A stretch of 64,000 nt of DNA, from contig NZ_LZSQ01000113.1 of the NCBI RefSeq assembly GCF_001665535.1, positions 1 through 64,000 on the forward strand, written 5' to 3'. The notes below the pieces were generated by a model. The model did no database searches and had not been told where the DNA came from. It worked only from the letters and a program-made list of their open reading frames with translations. Below are positions 33,011 through 41,785 of this stretch, one piece after another. Numbering within the stretch: the first letter of the stretch is position 1; each line of letters opens with the position of its first letter. The position numbers and the translations under genes were made by a program. This DNA comes from Mycobacterium sp. 852002-51961_SCH5331710 (lineage in GTDB: Bacteria > Actinomycetota > Actinomycetes > Mycobacteriales > Mycobacteriaceae).

Positions 33011-33727
33011 ATGGTCGAGTCACGATTCACAACCAACGCGGGTGCGCGGCTGCACTACCTGGATTCCGGCGGGCCCGACCGCGGGGCGCCGGTGGTCTTC
33101 GTTCCCGGCTTCACCGACGTCGCCGACGACTACCTGGCGGTGCTGCCGTTGTTCGGCCGACGGGCGGTGGTGGTCGACCTTCGCGGGCACGGCCGTAGTA
33201 GCGCGCCTGAAAGCGGTTATGACTCAGGGGTTCTCGGCGGTGATGTCGCCGCAGTGGTCGACGCGGTGACCGACGGCCCGGTCCACCTGATGACGTTCTC
33301 CCGCGGTACTCCCTACGCGCTGACATGGGCTCTGGCGAATCGTGAGCGCGTCCGCTCGGTCTCGATCGGCGACTACGTGCCCGAGGAGATCACGCTCCCG
33401 GAGGAGGTCTCGGAGTTCCTGCTGGACGGGCGGTGGCGCGGCACCCCGGTGCACGAGCGGGTGAACCGCGCCGCAGGGGAGGCGATCTTCCGCGCCGCCC
33501 GCAGACAGTCGTTCTGGGAACCGATGGCGCAGTGGCAACCTCCGCTGCTGGTGGTGCGCAGCCCGAATAGCCCGTTGATCTCCGACGCCGCCTGGGCGCG
33601 TTACCGGGCGTTGTTCCCGTCGGCCTCGCTGCACGTGTTCGCCGACTCTCCGCACGACATCTTTCGCCCCGACCGCGAGCGCTATCCGGCGTTGGTGCGT
33701 GCCCACATCGACGCGGTCGACGGCTAG
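33011..33727 (+). CDS. Alpha/beta hydrolase with atypical nucleophile elbow
   Basis: A 238-residue alpha/beta hydrolase. VFVPGFTDVADDY gives the oxyanion loop, VDLRGHGRS is typical, the nucleophile elbow is MTFSRGTP (Ser at about 100, with Thr in place of the usual first Gly), and SPHDIF near 219 supplies the His. The acid residue may be Asp in LISDAAW. Substrate unknown. The ATG follows three GTG codons in frame, and AAGG precedes them. It converges with the 2H phosphoesterase gene, overlapping by 4 nt. Confidence 0.75.
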   Translation: MVESRFTTNAGARLHYLDSGGPDRGAPVVFVPGFTDVADDYLAVLPLFGRRAVVVDLRGHGRSSAPESGYDSGVLGGDVAAVVDAVTDGPVHLMTFSRGTPYALTWALANRERVRSVSIGDYVPEEITLPEEVSEFLLDGRWRGTPVHERVNRAAGEAIFRAARRQSFWEPMAQWQPPLLVVRSPNSPLISDAAWARYRALFPSASLHVFADSPHDIFRPDRERYPALVRAHIDAVDG

Positions 33728-34248
33728 GGCAATGTCACCAACGGCGTGACTTCGCCTGTGCCGCTGTTGATCAGCGCCGCATTGTCCAAACGTGCGCGCA
33801 ACGGCAGGACGTCCATCACGGTGCCCGCGAGGGTCGGCAGCTGATCGAGCGTCGCGCGCGGCGCCAGCGAGCAGTGCGGTACCCAGACTCCCGGCCGGTA
33901 ATGCTTGTGCAGGTCGGCGCCGCTCTCCACGAGGGCCTCGGCGATCCGCTGCTGGCGGGCCACCAGCTCCGTGCTGACTCCCGCGACCAGCCACACCCGC
34001 CCCCGCCGAAACAGACCGATCCCGTCGAAGGTCAGCTCGACGGGGTCACCCGGGTCCAGTGCGGCGAGTGCGTCGGCGACGGCGGCGTCGTCCCATTGGC
34101 GCAGCACCGCGTACGACAGGTGCGGCAGGTGCCTGCCGTGGGTGTGCGAGCGCAGGCTTGGCACGCCGATCTCCTCGAGCCGATCCCACAGGCCTTTTAA
34201 GGCCCGTTCGGCGCGGCGGTCGAAGAGCAGGCAGACGGCGAGGGCCAC
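33724..34248 (-). CDS. 2'-5' RNA ligase/2H phosphoesterase family protein
   Basis: A 174-residue protein with the two H-x-S/T motifs that define the 2H superfamily: HLSYAV at about 43 and HCSLAP at about 125, in symmetrical halves. It would act on 2',3'-cyclic phosphates or 2'-5' linkages of RNA or small nucleotides. Gene position suggests no partner; a 140-nt region with no visible feature separates it from the SRPBCC gene. Confidence 0.75.
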   Translation of the reverse strand: MALAVCLLFDRRAERALKGLWDRLEEIGVPSLRSHTHGRHLPHLSYAVLRQWDDAAVADALAALDPGDPVELTFDGIGLFRRGRVWLVAGVSTELVARQQRIAEALVESGADLHKHYRPGVWVPHCSLAPRATLDQLPTLAGTVMDVLPLRARLDNAALINSGTGEVTPLVTLP

Positions 34249-34389
34249 GTCACGGATATTGCCATCCGAGGCGGGCCCGCTGCGTCACCCGCGATGGGGT
34301 CGCTGCACCGATTTCTGCCGCAGGGTCGTGAAATCGCCGCGCGGACAACCCTGCTGCAGAAGTCGATGCACTCACCAGGGCGCAAAGGG

Positions 34390-34854
34390 TCAGCCGGATT
34401 CGGCGGCCTTCTTGATCGCCGCCAGCGTCGCGGGGATGCCGGTGCGCGCCGCCTCGCGACGTTCGGCGATCTGGGCGTCGGCCTGATCGCCGTAGCGTTC
34501 GCGAAAGCCGTCGATGCCCTTGGGCCGCAGCTCCCAGTGTTCGGTCAGCGTGGTGCCGCCGTCGGCCGGTTCGAAGGTGTAACCCCAGTAGACCCAGCCG
34601 TTGTTGACCTCCCAAGCGAACTCGCGCCCGGGATCGGCGGCGACCACCTGCGAGCGCGTCTCCCAGGTGCGCGAGGGTGTTTCGTTGCGGCCGGTGAACC
34701 ACGCGCCGACCCGCGGGCCGTCGCCCTCGTCCCACCAGCACGCCCGGCAGATCGGGCTCCACTCGCCCATCCGGGTCACGTCGGAAACCATCGCGTACAA
34801 CTCGTCGGGGTCCGCGGCCACGTGAATCGACTCGCTCATCTTCAGATCGCTCAC
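34390..34854 (-). CDS. SRPBCC-family protein
   Basis: A 154-residue START-like protein: ESIHVAADPDELYAMVSDVTRMGEWSPICRACWW, then GAWFTGRNETPSRTWETRSQVVAADPGREFAWEV and a long C-terminal helix. Such proteins hold hydrophobic ligands. It diverges from the SDR gene with a KstR-type site between them, so it may belong to the sterol regulon and bind a steroid; this is inference. Confidence 0.75.
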   Translation of the reverse strand: MSDLKMSESIHVAADPDELYAMVSDVTRMGEWSPICRACWWDEGDGPRVGAWFTGRNETPSRTWETRSQVVAADPGREFAWEVNNGWVYWGYTFEPADGGTTLTEHWELRPKGIDGFRERYGDQADAQIAERREAARTGIPATLAAIKKAAESG

Positions 34855-34880
34855 CGGTCGAGTGTGTCAAAGCGCTAAGT

Positions 34881-34894
34881 TGAAACGCGTTCTA
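34881..34894. promoter_or_regulatory. KstR-type operator between SRPBCC and SDR genes
   Basis: TGAAACGCGTTCTA fits TNNAACNNGTTNNA at every fixed position. It lies 21 nt before the ATG of the SDR gene and 26 nt after the start of the divergent SRPBCC gene, so it can act on one or both. It is the second match in the window; both are intergenic. Confidence 0.7.
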
Positions 34895-34915
34895 CTCCGT
34901 CGAAGGGGCAACTGT

Positions 34916-35692
34916 ATGAGCAACGGGCCGTCCGCCAGGGAAGCGGTGGTCATCGGCGCGGCATCGGGAATCGGTTGGGCGACGGCGCGCGCGCTGACCG
35001 CGCAGGGAGACCGCGTCACGCTCGCCGACCGCAACGTCGACGGGGCCCGCGAGCGCGCCGCCGAACTCGGAGACCCGCACACCGCCGCCCACGTCGAGGT
35101 CACCGACGAGGCCTCTGTGCAGGCGCTGTTCGAGCAGACCGGACCGCTCGACGTCGTGGTCAACTGCGCGGGGTTCAGCACCGTCGGGATGATCACCGAC
35201 CTCGCCGTCGAGGACTTCCGCTCGGTCGTCGACGTCTGCCTCAACGGCGCGTTCATCGTCGCCAAGCACGCCGGCCGCACGCTGCGCGAAGGCGGTGCGC
35301 TGGTGTCGATCAGCTCGCTCAACGGCCGCCAGCCCGCCGCCGGAATGAGCGCCTACTGCGCCGCCAAGGCGGGGTTGTCGATGCTCACCCAGGTCGCCGC
35401 GCTGGAGTGGGGACACCGCGGCATCCGCGCCAACGCCGTGGCACCGGGCTTCGTGCACACCCCGCTGACCGCGCCGGCCGCGGCGGTTCCCGGCGTCGTC
35501 GAGGAGTACGTCGAGAACACCGCGCTCGGCCGCGCGGGCACGCCGGAGGACATCGCCGAGGCGGTGCTGTACCTGTGCTCGCCGAAGGCGTCGTGGCTGA
35601 CCGGCGAGGTGCTGGACCTCAACGGCGGCGCCCACATGAAGCGCTACCCCGACGTGATGGGGCACGTCATGAAACTGGCGGGATCGCAGTGA
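34916..35692 (+). CDS. Short-chain dehydrogenase/reductase
   Basis: A 258-residue classical SDR. Cofactor motif GAASGIGWA at about 13-21, NCAG at about 84, catalytic Ser in VSISSLNG, and Tyr-xxx-Lys in AYCAAK. The ending LTGEVLDLNGGAHMKR is typical. Acidic ADRN after strand 2 favours NAD(H). AAGGGG precedes the ATG. With the KstR-type site upstream it may be a hydroxysteroid dehydrogenase, but the substrate cannot be read from sequence. Confidence 0.85.
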   Translation: MSNGPSAREAVVIGAASGIGWATARALTAQGDRVTLADRNVDGARERAAELGDPHTAAHVEVTDEASVQALFEQTGPLDVVVNCAGFSTVGMITDLAVEDFRSVVDVCLNGAFIVAKHAGRTLREGGALVSISSLNGRQPAAGMSAYCAAKAGLSMLTQVAALEWGHRGIRANAVAPGFVHTPLTAPAAAVPGVVEEYVENTALGRAGTPEDIAEAVLYLCSPKASWLTGEVLDLNGGAHMKRYPDVMGHVMKLAGSQ

Positions 35693-35720
35693 TGAGCGCT
35701 CGCGCGAAGAACAGACGGCT

Positions 35721-36548
35721 ATGAGTTTCACCGGAAAGCAGGCCCTCGTCACGGGCGGCGGCTCGGGCATCGGCGCCGCCTTGTGCCGGGCACTCGTTTC
35801 CGCGGGCGCCGATGTCGTGTGCACCGACGTCGACGGCGAGGCGGCCCAGCGGACGGCGGCCGGTCTGGGCACCAAGGCCCGGGCGGCTCGCCTCGACGTG
35901 ACCGACGCCGCGGCGGTGCAGGCGGCCGTCGACGACGTCGTGAACCGCTCCGGGCGACTCGACCTGATGTTCAACAACGCCGGAATCGTCTGGGGCGGCG
36001 ACACCGAACTGCTGACGCTGGACCAGTGGAACGCGATCATCGACGTCAACATCCGCGGAGTGGTGCACGGTGTGGCGGCCGCGTACCCGTTGATGGTGCG
36101 TCAGGGCCACGGCCACATCGTCAACACCGCGTCGATGGCCGGGCTGACCGCCGCCGGACAGGTCACCAGCTACGTGATGACCAAACACGCGGTCGTCGGG
36201 CTCAGCATGGCGTTGCGCTCGGAGGCCGCCGCGCGCGGTGTCGGGGTGCTCGCCGTGTGCCCCGCCGCGGTCGAGACGCCGATCCTGGACAAGGGCTCGG
36301 TCGGCGGTTTCGTCGGCCGCGACTACTTCCTGCAGGCCCAGGGCGGCAAACCTTACGACGCCGACCGCCTCGCGAGCGACGTGCTGCGCGCGATCGAGAA
36401 GAACAAGCCGATTCTGGTCAAACCTCGCATCGCCCACGCGCAGTGGATGTTCGCGCGACTCGCGCCCGCGCTGATGAACCGGGTCTCGATGCGGTTCATC
36501 GCCGACCAACGCGCCAAACAAGCGCAAGCGAGGTCCCGCACGCTGTAG
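35721..36548 (+). CDS. Short-chain dehydrogenase/reductase
   Basis: A 275-residue classical SDR: GGGSGIGAA at about 12-20, NNAG, catalytic Ser in NTASMAG and YVMTK. Asp in CTDVDG indicates NAD(H). The C-terminal 40 residues are longer than usual and basic, ending QARSRTL, perhaps for membrane or partner contact. It starts 28 nt after the first SDR and probably shares its KstR-type control. Confidence 0.85.
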   Translation: MSFTGKQALVTGGGSGIGAALCRALVSAGADVVCTDVDGEAAQRTAAGLGTKARAARLDVTDAAAVQAAVDDVVNRSGRLDLMFNNAGIVWGGDTELLTLDQWNAIIDVNIRGVVHGVAAAYPLMVRQGHGHIVNTASMAGLTAAGQVTSYVMTKHAVVGLSMALRSEAAARGVGVLAVCPAAVETPILDKGSVGGFVGRDYFLQAQGGKPYDADRLASDVLRAIEKNKPILVKPRIAHAQWMFARLAPALMNRVSMRFIADQRAKQAQARSRTL

Positions 36549-36559
36549 ACATAGCGGCA

Positions 36560-37744
36560 ATGAGTACCGAGTTCTCGCTGTCTCAACGCCGCGCGCTGGC
36601 CATCGCGACCGTCATCGCGATCGCGTTCGGCGCCTACTTCCTGCGCGGGTACTTCATCCTCATCGTGGTGGCCGCGGTGGCGGCCTACTTGTTCTCACCG
36701 CTGTACGCGCGGCTCAACAAGCGTATGGGCAGCGGGTTGTCGGTGACGCTGACCCTGCTGGCGGCGTTCGCGGCGGTGATCGTGCCGCTGAGCCTGTTCG
36801 TGGCGCTCGCCGTCGTCCAGATCACGACCATGGTCGAGCGGGTGGCCGAGTGGGTCGCCCGGACCGACCTGTCCGCGCTTGGCGACCGCGCGCTGCAGTT
36901 CGTCAACGATCTGCTCCGCCGCGTGCCCTACATCGACACGACGGTCACGCCCGAATCGCTGCGCAGTTCGATGGCGCGGGTCGCCCAGGAGGCCGGCCAA
37001 TGGCTGCTCGGCCTGCTGCAGGGCGCGGCGGGCGGCCTGTTCGGCGGGATCACCGCGGCGATCCTGTTCGTGTACGTCTTCGTGTCGCTGCTGACGAACC
37101 GCGACCGGGTGGTGGCGATGATCCGCCAACTCAACCCGCTCGGCGAGGACATCACCGACGTCTACATGGCGAAGATGGGCGCGATGGTGAAGGGCACCGT
37201 CATGGGGCAGTTCGTCATCGCGGTGTGCCAGGGCGTTGCGGGTGCCGCGTCGATCTACCTCGCGGGGTTCCATCAGGGCTTCTTCCTGTTCGCCGTGCTG
37301 TTGTCGGCGCTGTCGGTCATCCCGCTCGGCAGCGGCATCGTGACGATCCCGTTCGGTATCGGAATGATCCTGTTCGGCAACGTCTTCGGCGGCGTCTTCG
37401 TGGTCCTGTTCCACCTGATCGTGGTGACCAACATCGACAACTTCCTGCGCCCGATCCTGGTGCCGCGCGAGGCGCGGTTGGACGCCGCGCTGATGCTGCT
37501 CGCCGTTTTCGCCGGCATCAGCATGTTCGGCGCGTGGGGAATCGTGATCGGCCCGGTGTTGATGATCGTCATCGTCACCACGATCAGCGTCTATCTCGAG
37601 GAGTACAAAGGCGTGCCGATGCGGCGGCCCGACAGCGACGACGAGAAACCCAAGCGCCGAAACCCGTTGTGGTGGTTGGGCCGTCGCATCAGAGAGGCTC
37701 GGGGCAAATCGAAGGAGCCGAAACCTAAACCAGTCGCTCCCTGA
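36560..37744 (+). CDS. AI-2E family transporter-like membrane protein
   Basis: A 394-residue membrane protein with about eight helices, a long extracytoplasmic loop after helix 3 (AEWVARTDLSALGDRALQFV) and a basic cytoplasmic C-terminus. The family includes TqsA exporters and Na+/H+ antiporter-like proteins; substrate is uncertain. It matches the Rv1101c position. Its ATG is 11 nt after the second SDR stop; its end overlaps the converging hydrolase by 20 nt. Confidence 0.85.
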   Translation: MSTEFSLSQRRALAIATVIAIAFGAYFLRGYFILIVVAAVAAYLFSPLYARLNKRMGSGLSVTLTLLAAFAAVIVPLSLFVALAVVQITTMVERVAEWVARTDLSALGDRALQFVNDLLRRVPYIDTTVTPESLRSSMARVAQEAGQWLLGLLQGAAGGLFGGITAAILFVYVFVSLLTNRDRVVAMIRQLNPLGEDITDVYMAKMGAMVKGTVMGQFVIAVCQGVAGAASIYLAGFHQGFFLFAVLLSALSVIPLGSGIVTIPFGIGMILFGNVFGGVFVVLFHLIVVTNIDNFLRPILVPREARLDAALMLLAVFAGISMFGAWGIVIGPVLMIVIVTTISVYLEEYKGVPMRRPDSDDEKPKRRNPLWWLGRRIREARGKSKEPKPKPVAP

Positions 37745-38534
37745 GGAACGCCACGACGCGTTTGAGCGCCGCGTCGGTCGGATGCCCTTCCCGCTGGCGC
37801 AGTTCCAGCGTCAGCACCGAATGCGCCGCCGGGCCGAATCCGTGCTCGTTGCCCTTGCCCGAATCGATCTCGATCACCTCGAACGCGTCGCCGAGCCGCT
37901 CCTTGAGCGTCTTGAAGCGCTCCGAGGGCACCAGCCGGTCACCGCTGAAGCGCAGCCCCAGCGCGCACAAGCCCTCATCTGCGGTGCGGCGCTCGATGAC
38001 CCGCAGCTCCGCCTCGGACAGTCCGGGGTCGCGGCGCTGCTTCGGCGTCAGTGGCAACGGCAGCGACGGTTGGCTCATCACCGGGGCGAGCACGCTGTCG
38101 TCGACCGCCGCGGCCAACGCGAAGCCACCGGTGAAGCACTGCCCGATGACGCCGACCCCTTTGCCGGGGGTCTGCTCGTTGAGATCGCGGGCCAGCGCCC
38201 GCAGGAAGTGCGCGACGGGGCGGTCGGCGTTGGTGGCGAACGCGGCGAACTCCTTGGCCACGCACCCGCGCACCATCACCGGCACCATGCCCGGCCGCAT
38301 CGGCGGCGCGCCCGGGGTGCCGAACAGCGAGGGAATGGCAACGGTGAACCCCGCGTCGACTAGGTGGTTGCCGAGGGCCAGCACCCCGGGATGGGCACCG
38401 GGCATCTCGGGGATGAGCACAACGCCGGGCCCTTCACCCTTGCGGTAGACGTCGTGGGTGTAGCCGGCCGCGGTGAAGGGCGCGACGGCCCATCCGGTGA
38501 GGTCGGCTTCCGGAGCGGCATCGGCGGCGGTCAT
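37725..38534 (-). CDS. Dienelactone hydrolase family protein
   Basis: A 269-residue protein with an alpha/beta-hydrolase fold and the Cys nucleophile elbow GQCFTGG at about 127-133, as in dienelactone hydrolases. The opening GEGPGVVLIPEMPGAHPG contains the conserved Glu, and HGFGPAAHS gives the His. The substrate may be a lactone or thioester. Start ATG 38534 follows the DUF4245 stop by 14 nt, so the two are probably one transcript. Confidence 0.85.
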   Translation of the reverse strand: MTAADAAPEADLTGWAVAPFTAAGYTHDVYRKGEGPGVVLIPEMPGAHPGVLALGNHLVDAGFTVAIPSLFGTPGAPPMRPGMVPVMVRGCVAKEFAAFATNADRPVAHFLRALARDLNEQTPGKGVGVIGQCFTGGFALAAAVDDSVLAPVMSQPSLPLPLTPKQRRDPGLSEAELRVIERRTADEGLCALGLRFSGDRLVPSERFKTLKERLGDAFEVIEIDSGKGNEHGFGPAAHSVLTLELRQREGHPTDAALKRVVAFLRERLV

Positions 38535-38548
38535 GAGCTCCCCGTGGT

Positions 38549-39220
38549 CTAGGGCAGGGGCGCCGCGGACTGCGTCGCCGCCGCCAGCGTACGAAAGTCG
38601 CCGGTGTTCGCGGCGCCGGTCAGCGCGATCTGTGCCGGTCCCGTCGGACCGGTCAGCCGCGCGGTCCACACCGGTTCGGCTGGCTTGCCGTCGCTGTCGC
38701 TGCCCTCGTAGACCACCCACTTGACCCCGTCGACGTCCTGGACCCCGGTGGGCACGACGTCGGAGTCCAGCGATCCGACCAGCTTCTCCTCGTCGGCATT
38801 GCTCTGGGTCAGGCTCACGTAGAGCCCGCTCGGCGCGAGATACCCGACGGTGGAGCTGACGGCGCGCACCGGCTGCCCCGTCGCGGGATCGGTGCGTCCG
38901 GCTTCGATGCCGCCGCGGCTACCCGAGTTCGACTGCCAACCGTCCGGCAGCGCCGGGATCCGGATCGGGATCCTCAGCGCGGCGGCGTCGGCACGAAGAG
39001 CCGCGGGCGCGTCGTAGGACGGGACCGGGCCCTGGCCGGGACCGCCGGCCTGAAACGAGCACATCCCGAGCAACCCCGCCAGCACGATGCAGGCCACCAC
39101 CAGCGGCGCCATCGACCAGAACATGTCCCGGCCGTCATGCAGCAGCCGCGACTTGGCGGCCCGGGCCGGTCGGCCGGCCTCATTCGGCCGGCGTGGCGCA
39201 GGAGCCGGTTGCGTGGTCAC
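38549..39220 (-). CDS. DUF4245 membrane-anchored protein
   Basis: A 223-residue protein: Pro/Arg-rich cytoplasmic start, one transmembrane helix (about 36-55) and an outer domain with RIPIRIPALPDGWQSNSGSRGG and WVVYEGSDSDGKPAEPVWTARL, typical of actinobacterial DUF4245. It holds the Rv1100 position, divergent from glpX. GTG 39220 was chosen since the upstream frame runs antisense into glpX. Function unknown. Confidence 0.8.
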   Translation of the reverse strand: MTTQPAPAPRRPNEAGRPARAAKSRLLHDGRDMFWSMAPLVVACIVLAGLLGMCSFQAGGPGQGPVPSYDAPAALRADAAALRIPIRIPALPDGWQSNSGSRGGIEAGRTDPATGQPVRAVSSTVGYLAPSGLYVSLTQSNADEEKLVGSLDSDVVPTGVQDVDGVKWVVYEGSDSDGKPAEPVWTARLTGPTGPAQIALTGAANTGDFRTLAAATQSAAPLP

Positions 39221-39274
39221 CCTGCCAGTATCCCAGCTCCCGAACGCGGACCGGCTAATGGGACAATCTGGGCC

Positions 39275-40303
39275 ATGAGTCCGACCCGTGGTGAAGCCCC
39301 AGATCGAAATCTCGCGCTCGAGCTCGTCCGAGTGACCGAGGCAGGCGCCATGGCCGCGGGCCGCTGGGTCGGCCGCGGCGACAAGGAGGGCGGCGACGGT
39401 GCGGCCGTCGACGCGATGCGTGAGCTGGTGAATTCGGTGTCGATGCGCGGCGTCGTGGTGATCGGCGAGGGTGAGAAGGACAACGCGCCGATGCTCTACA
39501 ACGGCGAGGAGGTCGGCAACGGCGACGGACCGGAGTGTGATTTCGCCGTCGATCCGATCGACGGCACCACGCTGATGAGCAAAGGCCTGTCCAATGCCAT
39601 CTCGGTGCTCGCGGTCTCCGAGCGCGGGACCATGTTCGACCCTTCCGCGGTGTTCTACATGAGCAAGATCGCCGTCGGACCGGAGGCGGTCGACGCGATC
39701 GACATCACCGCCCCGATCGGGGAGAACATCCGCCGGGTGGCCAAGGCCAAGAACGTATCGGTCTCCGATCTGACGGTCTGCATCCTGGACCGGCCCCGCC
39801 ACCAGCAGTTGATCGCCGACGTGCGGGAGGCGGGGGCGCGGTGCCGGCTGATCACTGACGGCGACGTCGCGGGAGCGATCTCGGCGTGCCGGCCGAACAC
39901 CAGCACCGACATGTTGGCCGGGATCGGCGGGACGCCCGAGGGCATCATCGCCGCGGCCGCGATCCGCTGCATGGGCGGCGCCATCCAGGGTCAGTTGGCA
40001 CCCAAGGACGACGAGGAACGCCAGAAGGCGCTCGACCGCGGCTACGACCTGGACCGCGTGCTGACGACCGAGGATCTGGTCTCCGGCGACAACGTCTTCT
40101 TCTGCGCGACCGGCGTCACCGACGGCGACCTGCTCAAGGGCGTGCACTTCTACAGCGGCGGCTGCACCACGCAGTCGATCGTCATGCGGTCCAAGTCGGG
40201 CACCGTGCGAATGATCGAGGCCTACCACCGCCTGTCCAAGCTCAGCGAGTACTCCGCGATCGACTTCACCGGCGACAGCAACGCCGTCTATCCGCTGCCG
40301 TAA
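39275..40303 (+). CDS. glpX: Class II fructose-1,6-bisphosphatase
   Basis: A 342-residue GlpX. Metal-binding motifs GEGEKDNAPML, DPIDGTT and the Li+-sensitive fold are present, with conserved GGTPEGIIAAAA. It dephosphorylates fructose 1,6-bisphosphate and is the main gluconeogenic FBPase of mycobacteria (Rv1099c position). Precedes fum by 23 nt, suggesting co-expression of gluconeogenesis and TCA steps. Confidence 0.96.
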   Translation: MSPTRGEAPDRNLALELVRVTEAGAMAAGRWVGRGDKEGGDGAAVDAMRELVNSVSMRGVVVIGEGEKDNAPMLYNGEEVGNGDGPECDFAVDPIDGTTLMSKGLSNAISVLAVSERGTMFDPSAVFYMSKIAVGPEAVDAIDITAPIGENIRRVAKAKNVSVSDLTVCILDRPRHQQLIADVREAGARCRLITDGDVAGAISACRPNTSTDMLAGIGGTPEGIIAAAAIRCMGGAIQGQLAPKDDEERQKALDRGYDLDRVLTTEDLVSGDNVFFCATGVTDGDLLKGVHFYSGGCTTQSIVMRSKSGTVRMIEAYHRLSKLSEYSAIDFTGDSNAVYPLP

Positions 40304-40326
40304 ATCACTGACAAGTAAGGACATTC

Positions 40327-41751
40327 ATGAGCGTCGAGTCAGACAGCGCAACCGAGACCGAGTACCGCATCGAGCACGACACCATGGGCGAGGTCCGGGT
40401 GCCGGTCAACGCGCTGTGGCGCGCGCAGACCCAGCGGGCGGTCGAGAACTTCCCGATCTCCGGGCGCGGGCTCGAGCGCACCCAGATCCGGGCTCTCGGC
40501 CTGTTGAAGGGCGCGTGCGCACAGGTCAACAAGGACCTGGGTCTGCTGGCACCGGAGAAGGCCGATGCGATCATCGCCGCCGCGAGTGAGATCGCCGACG
40601 GCCTGCATGACGACCAGTTCCCGATCGACGTGTTCCAGACCGGCTCGGGCACCAGCTCGAACATGAACACCAACGAGGTCATCGCCGGTATCGCGGCGCG
40701 CAACGGCGTGACCGTGCACCCCAACGACGACGTCAACATGTCGCAGTCGTCGAATGACACCTTCCCCACTGCGACGCACATCGCCGCAACGGAAGCGGCT
40801 GTGCGCCATCTGATCCCCGCACTCGAGGTGCTGCACGAATCGCTGACGTCCAAGGCGCGGCAGTGGCGCACCGTGGTGAAGTCGGGGCGCACTCACCTGA
40901 TGGACGCCGTTCCGGTGACGCTGGGCCAGGAGTTCAGCGGCTATGCCCGCCAGGTCGAGGCCGGCATCGAACGGGTGAAGGCCACACTCCCCCGGCTCGG
41001 CGAACTGGCCATCGGCGGCACCGCGGTCGGTACCGGGCTCAACGCGCCCGACGACTTCGACGAGCGTGTCGTCGCCGTGCTGCGCGAGCAGACCGGGCTG
41101 GCCGAATTGCAGGTTGCCGCCAACCATTTCGAGGCCCAAGCCGCCCGCGACGGGCTGGTGGAGGCGTCGGGTGCGCTGCGCACGATCGCGGTATCGCTGA
41201 CCAAGATCGCCAACGACATCCGATGGATGGGCTCGGGCCCGTTGACCGGTCTCGGCGAGCTGCAGCTGCCGGATCTGCAGCCGGGCAGCTCGATCATGCC
41301 GGGCAAGGTGAACCCGGTGATCCCCGAGGCGGTCACGCAGGTGGCCGCACAGGTGATCGGCAACGACGCCGCGATCGCGTGGGGCGGCGGCAACGGTGCG
41401 TTCGAGCTGAACGTCTACATCCCGATGATGGCCCGCAACATCCTCGAGTCGTTCAAGATCCTGACGAACTCCTCGAAGTTGTTTGCCGAGCGGTGCATCG
41501 ACGGCCTGGTGGCCAACGAGGACCGGCTTCGCGAGCTGGCCGAGTCGTCACCCTCGATCGTCACACCGCTCAACTCCGCGATCGGCTACGAGGAGGCCGC
41601 CGCGGTGGCCAAGCAGGCGCTCAAGGAGAAGAAGACCATCCGTCAGACCGTCATCGATCGAGGCCTGATCGGCGACAAGCTGTCCGAGGAGGAACTGGAC
41701 AAGCGCCTCGATGTGTTGGCGATGGCCAAGGTGAAAGACGACGAGCGCTAA
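40327..41751 (+). CDS. fum: Class II fumarate hydratase
   Basis: A 474-residue class II fumarase, which interconverts fumarate and malate. Signatures: TGSGTSSNMNTNEVIA, SSNDTFPTA, GRTHLMDAVPVTLGQE and the catalytic loop GSSIMPGKVNP. No iron-sulfur cluster is needed. It holds the Rv1098c position after glpX. Confidence 0.97.
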   Translation: MSVESDSATETEYRIEHDTMGEVRVPVNALWRAQTQRAVENFPISGRGLERTQIRALGLLKGACAQVNKDLGLLAPEKADAIIAAASEIADGLHDDQFPIDVFQTGSGTSSNMNTNEVIAGIAARNGVTVHPNDDVNMSQSSNDTFPTATHIAATEAAVRHLIPALEVLHESLTSKARQWRTVVKSGRTHLMDAVPVTLGQEFSGYARQVEAGIERVKATLPRLGELAIGGTAVGTGLNAPDDFDERVVAVLREQTGLAELQVAANHFEAQAARDGLVEASGALRTIAVSLTKIANDIRWMGSGPLTGLGELQLPDLQPGSSIMPGKVNPVIPEAVTQVAAQVIGNDAAIAWGGGNGAFELNVYIPMMARNILESFKILTNSSKLFAERCIDGLVANEDRLRELAESSPSIVTPLNSAIGYEEAAAVAKQALKEKKTIRQTVIDRGLIGDKLSEEELDKRLDVLAMAKVKDDER

Positions 41752-41785
41752 GGACATTCGCTCTCCCTCCCTGGCTGATCGCCCG

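Noticed and set aside
36560..37744. AI-2E gene as evidence of a quorum-sensing system
   Set aside because: The family name is historical; no luxS or signal-processing genes are nearby, and many members are ion or metabolite transporters.
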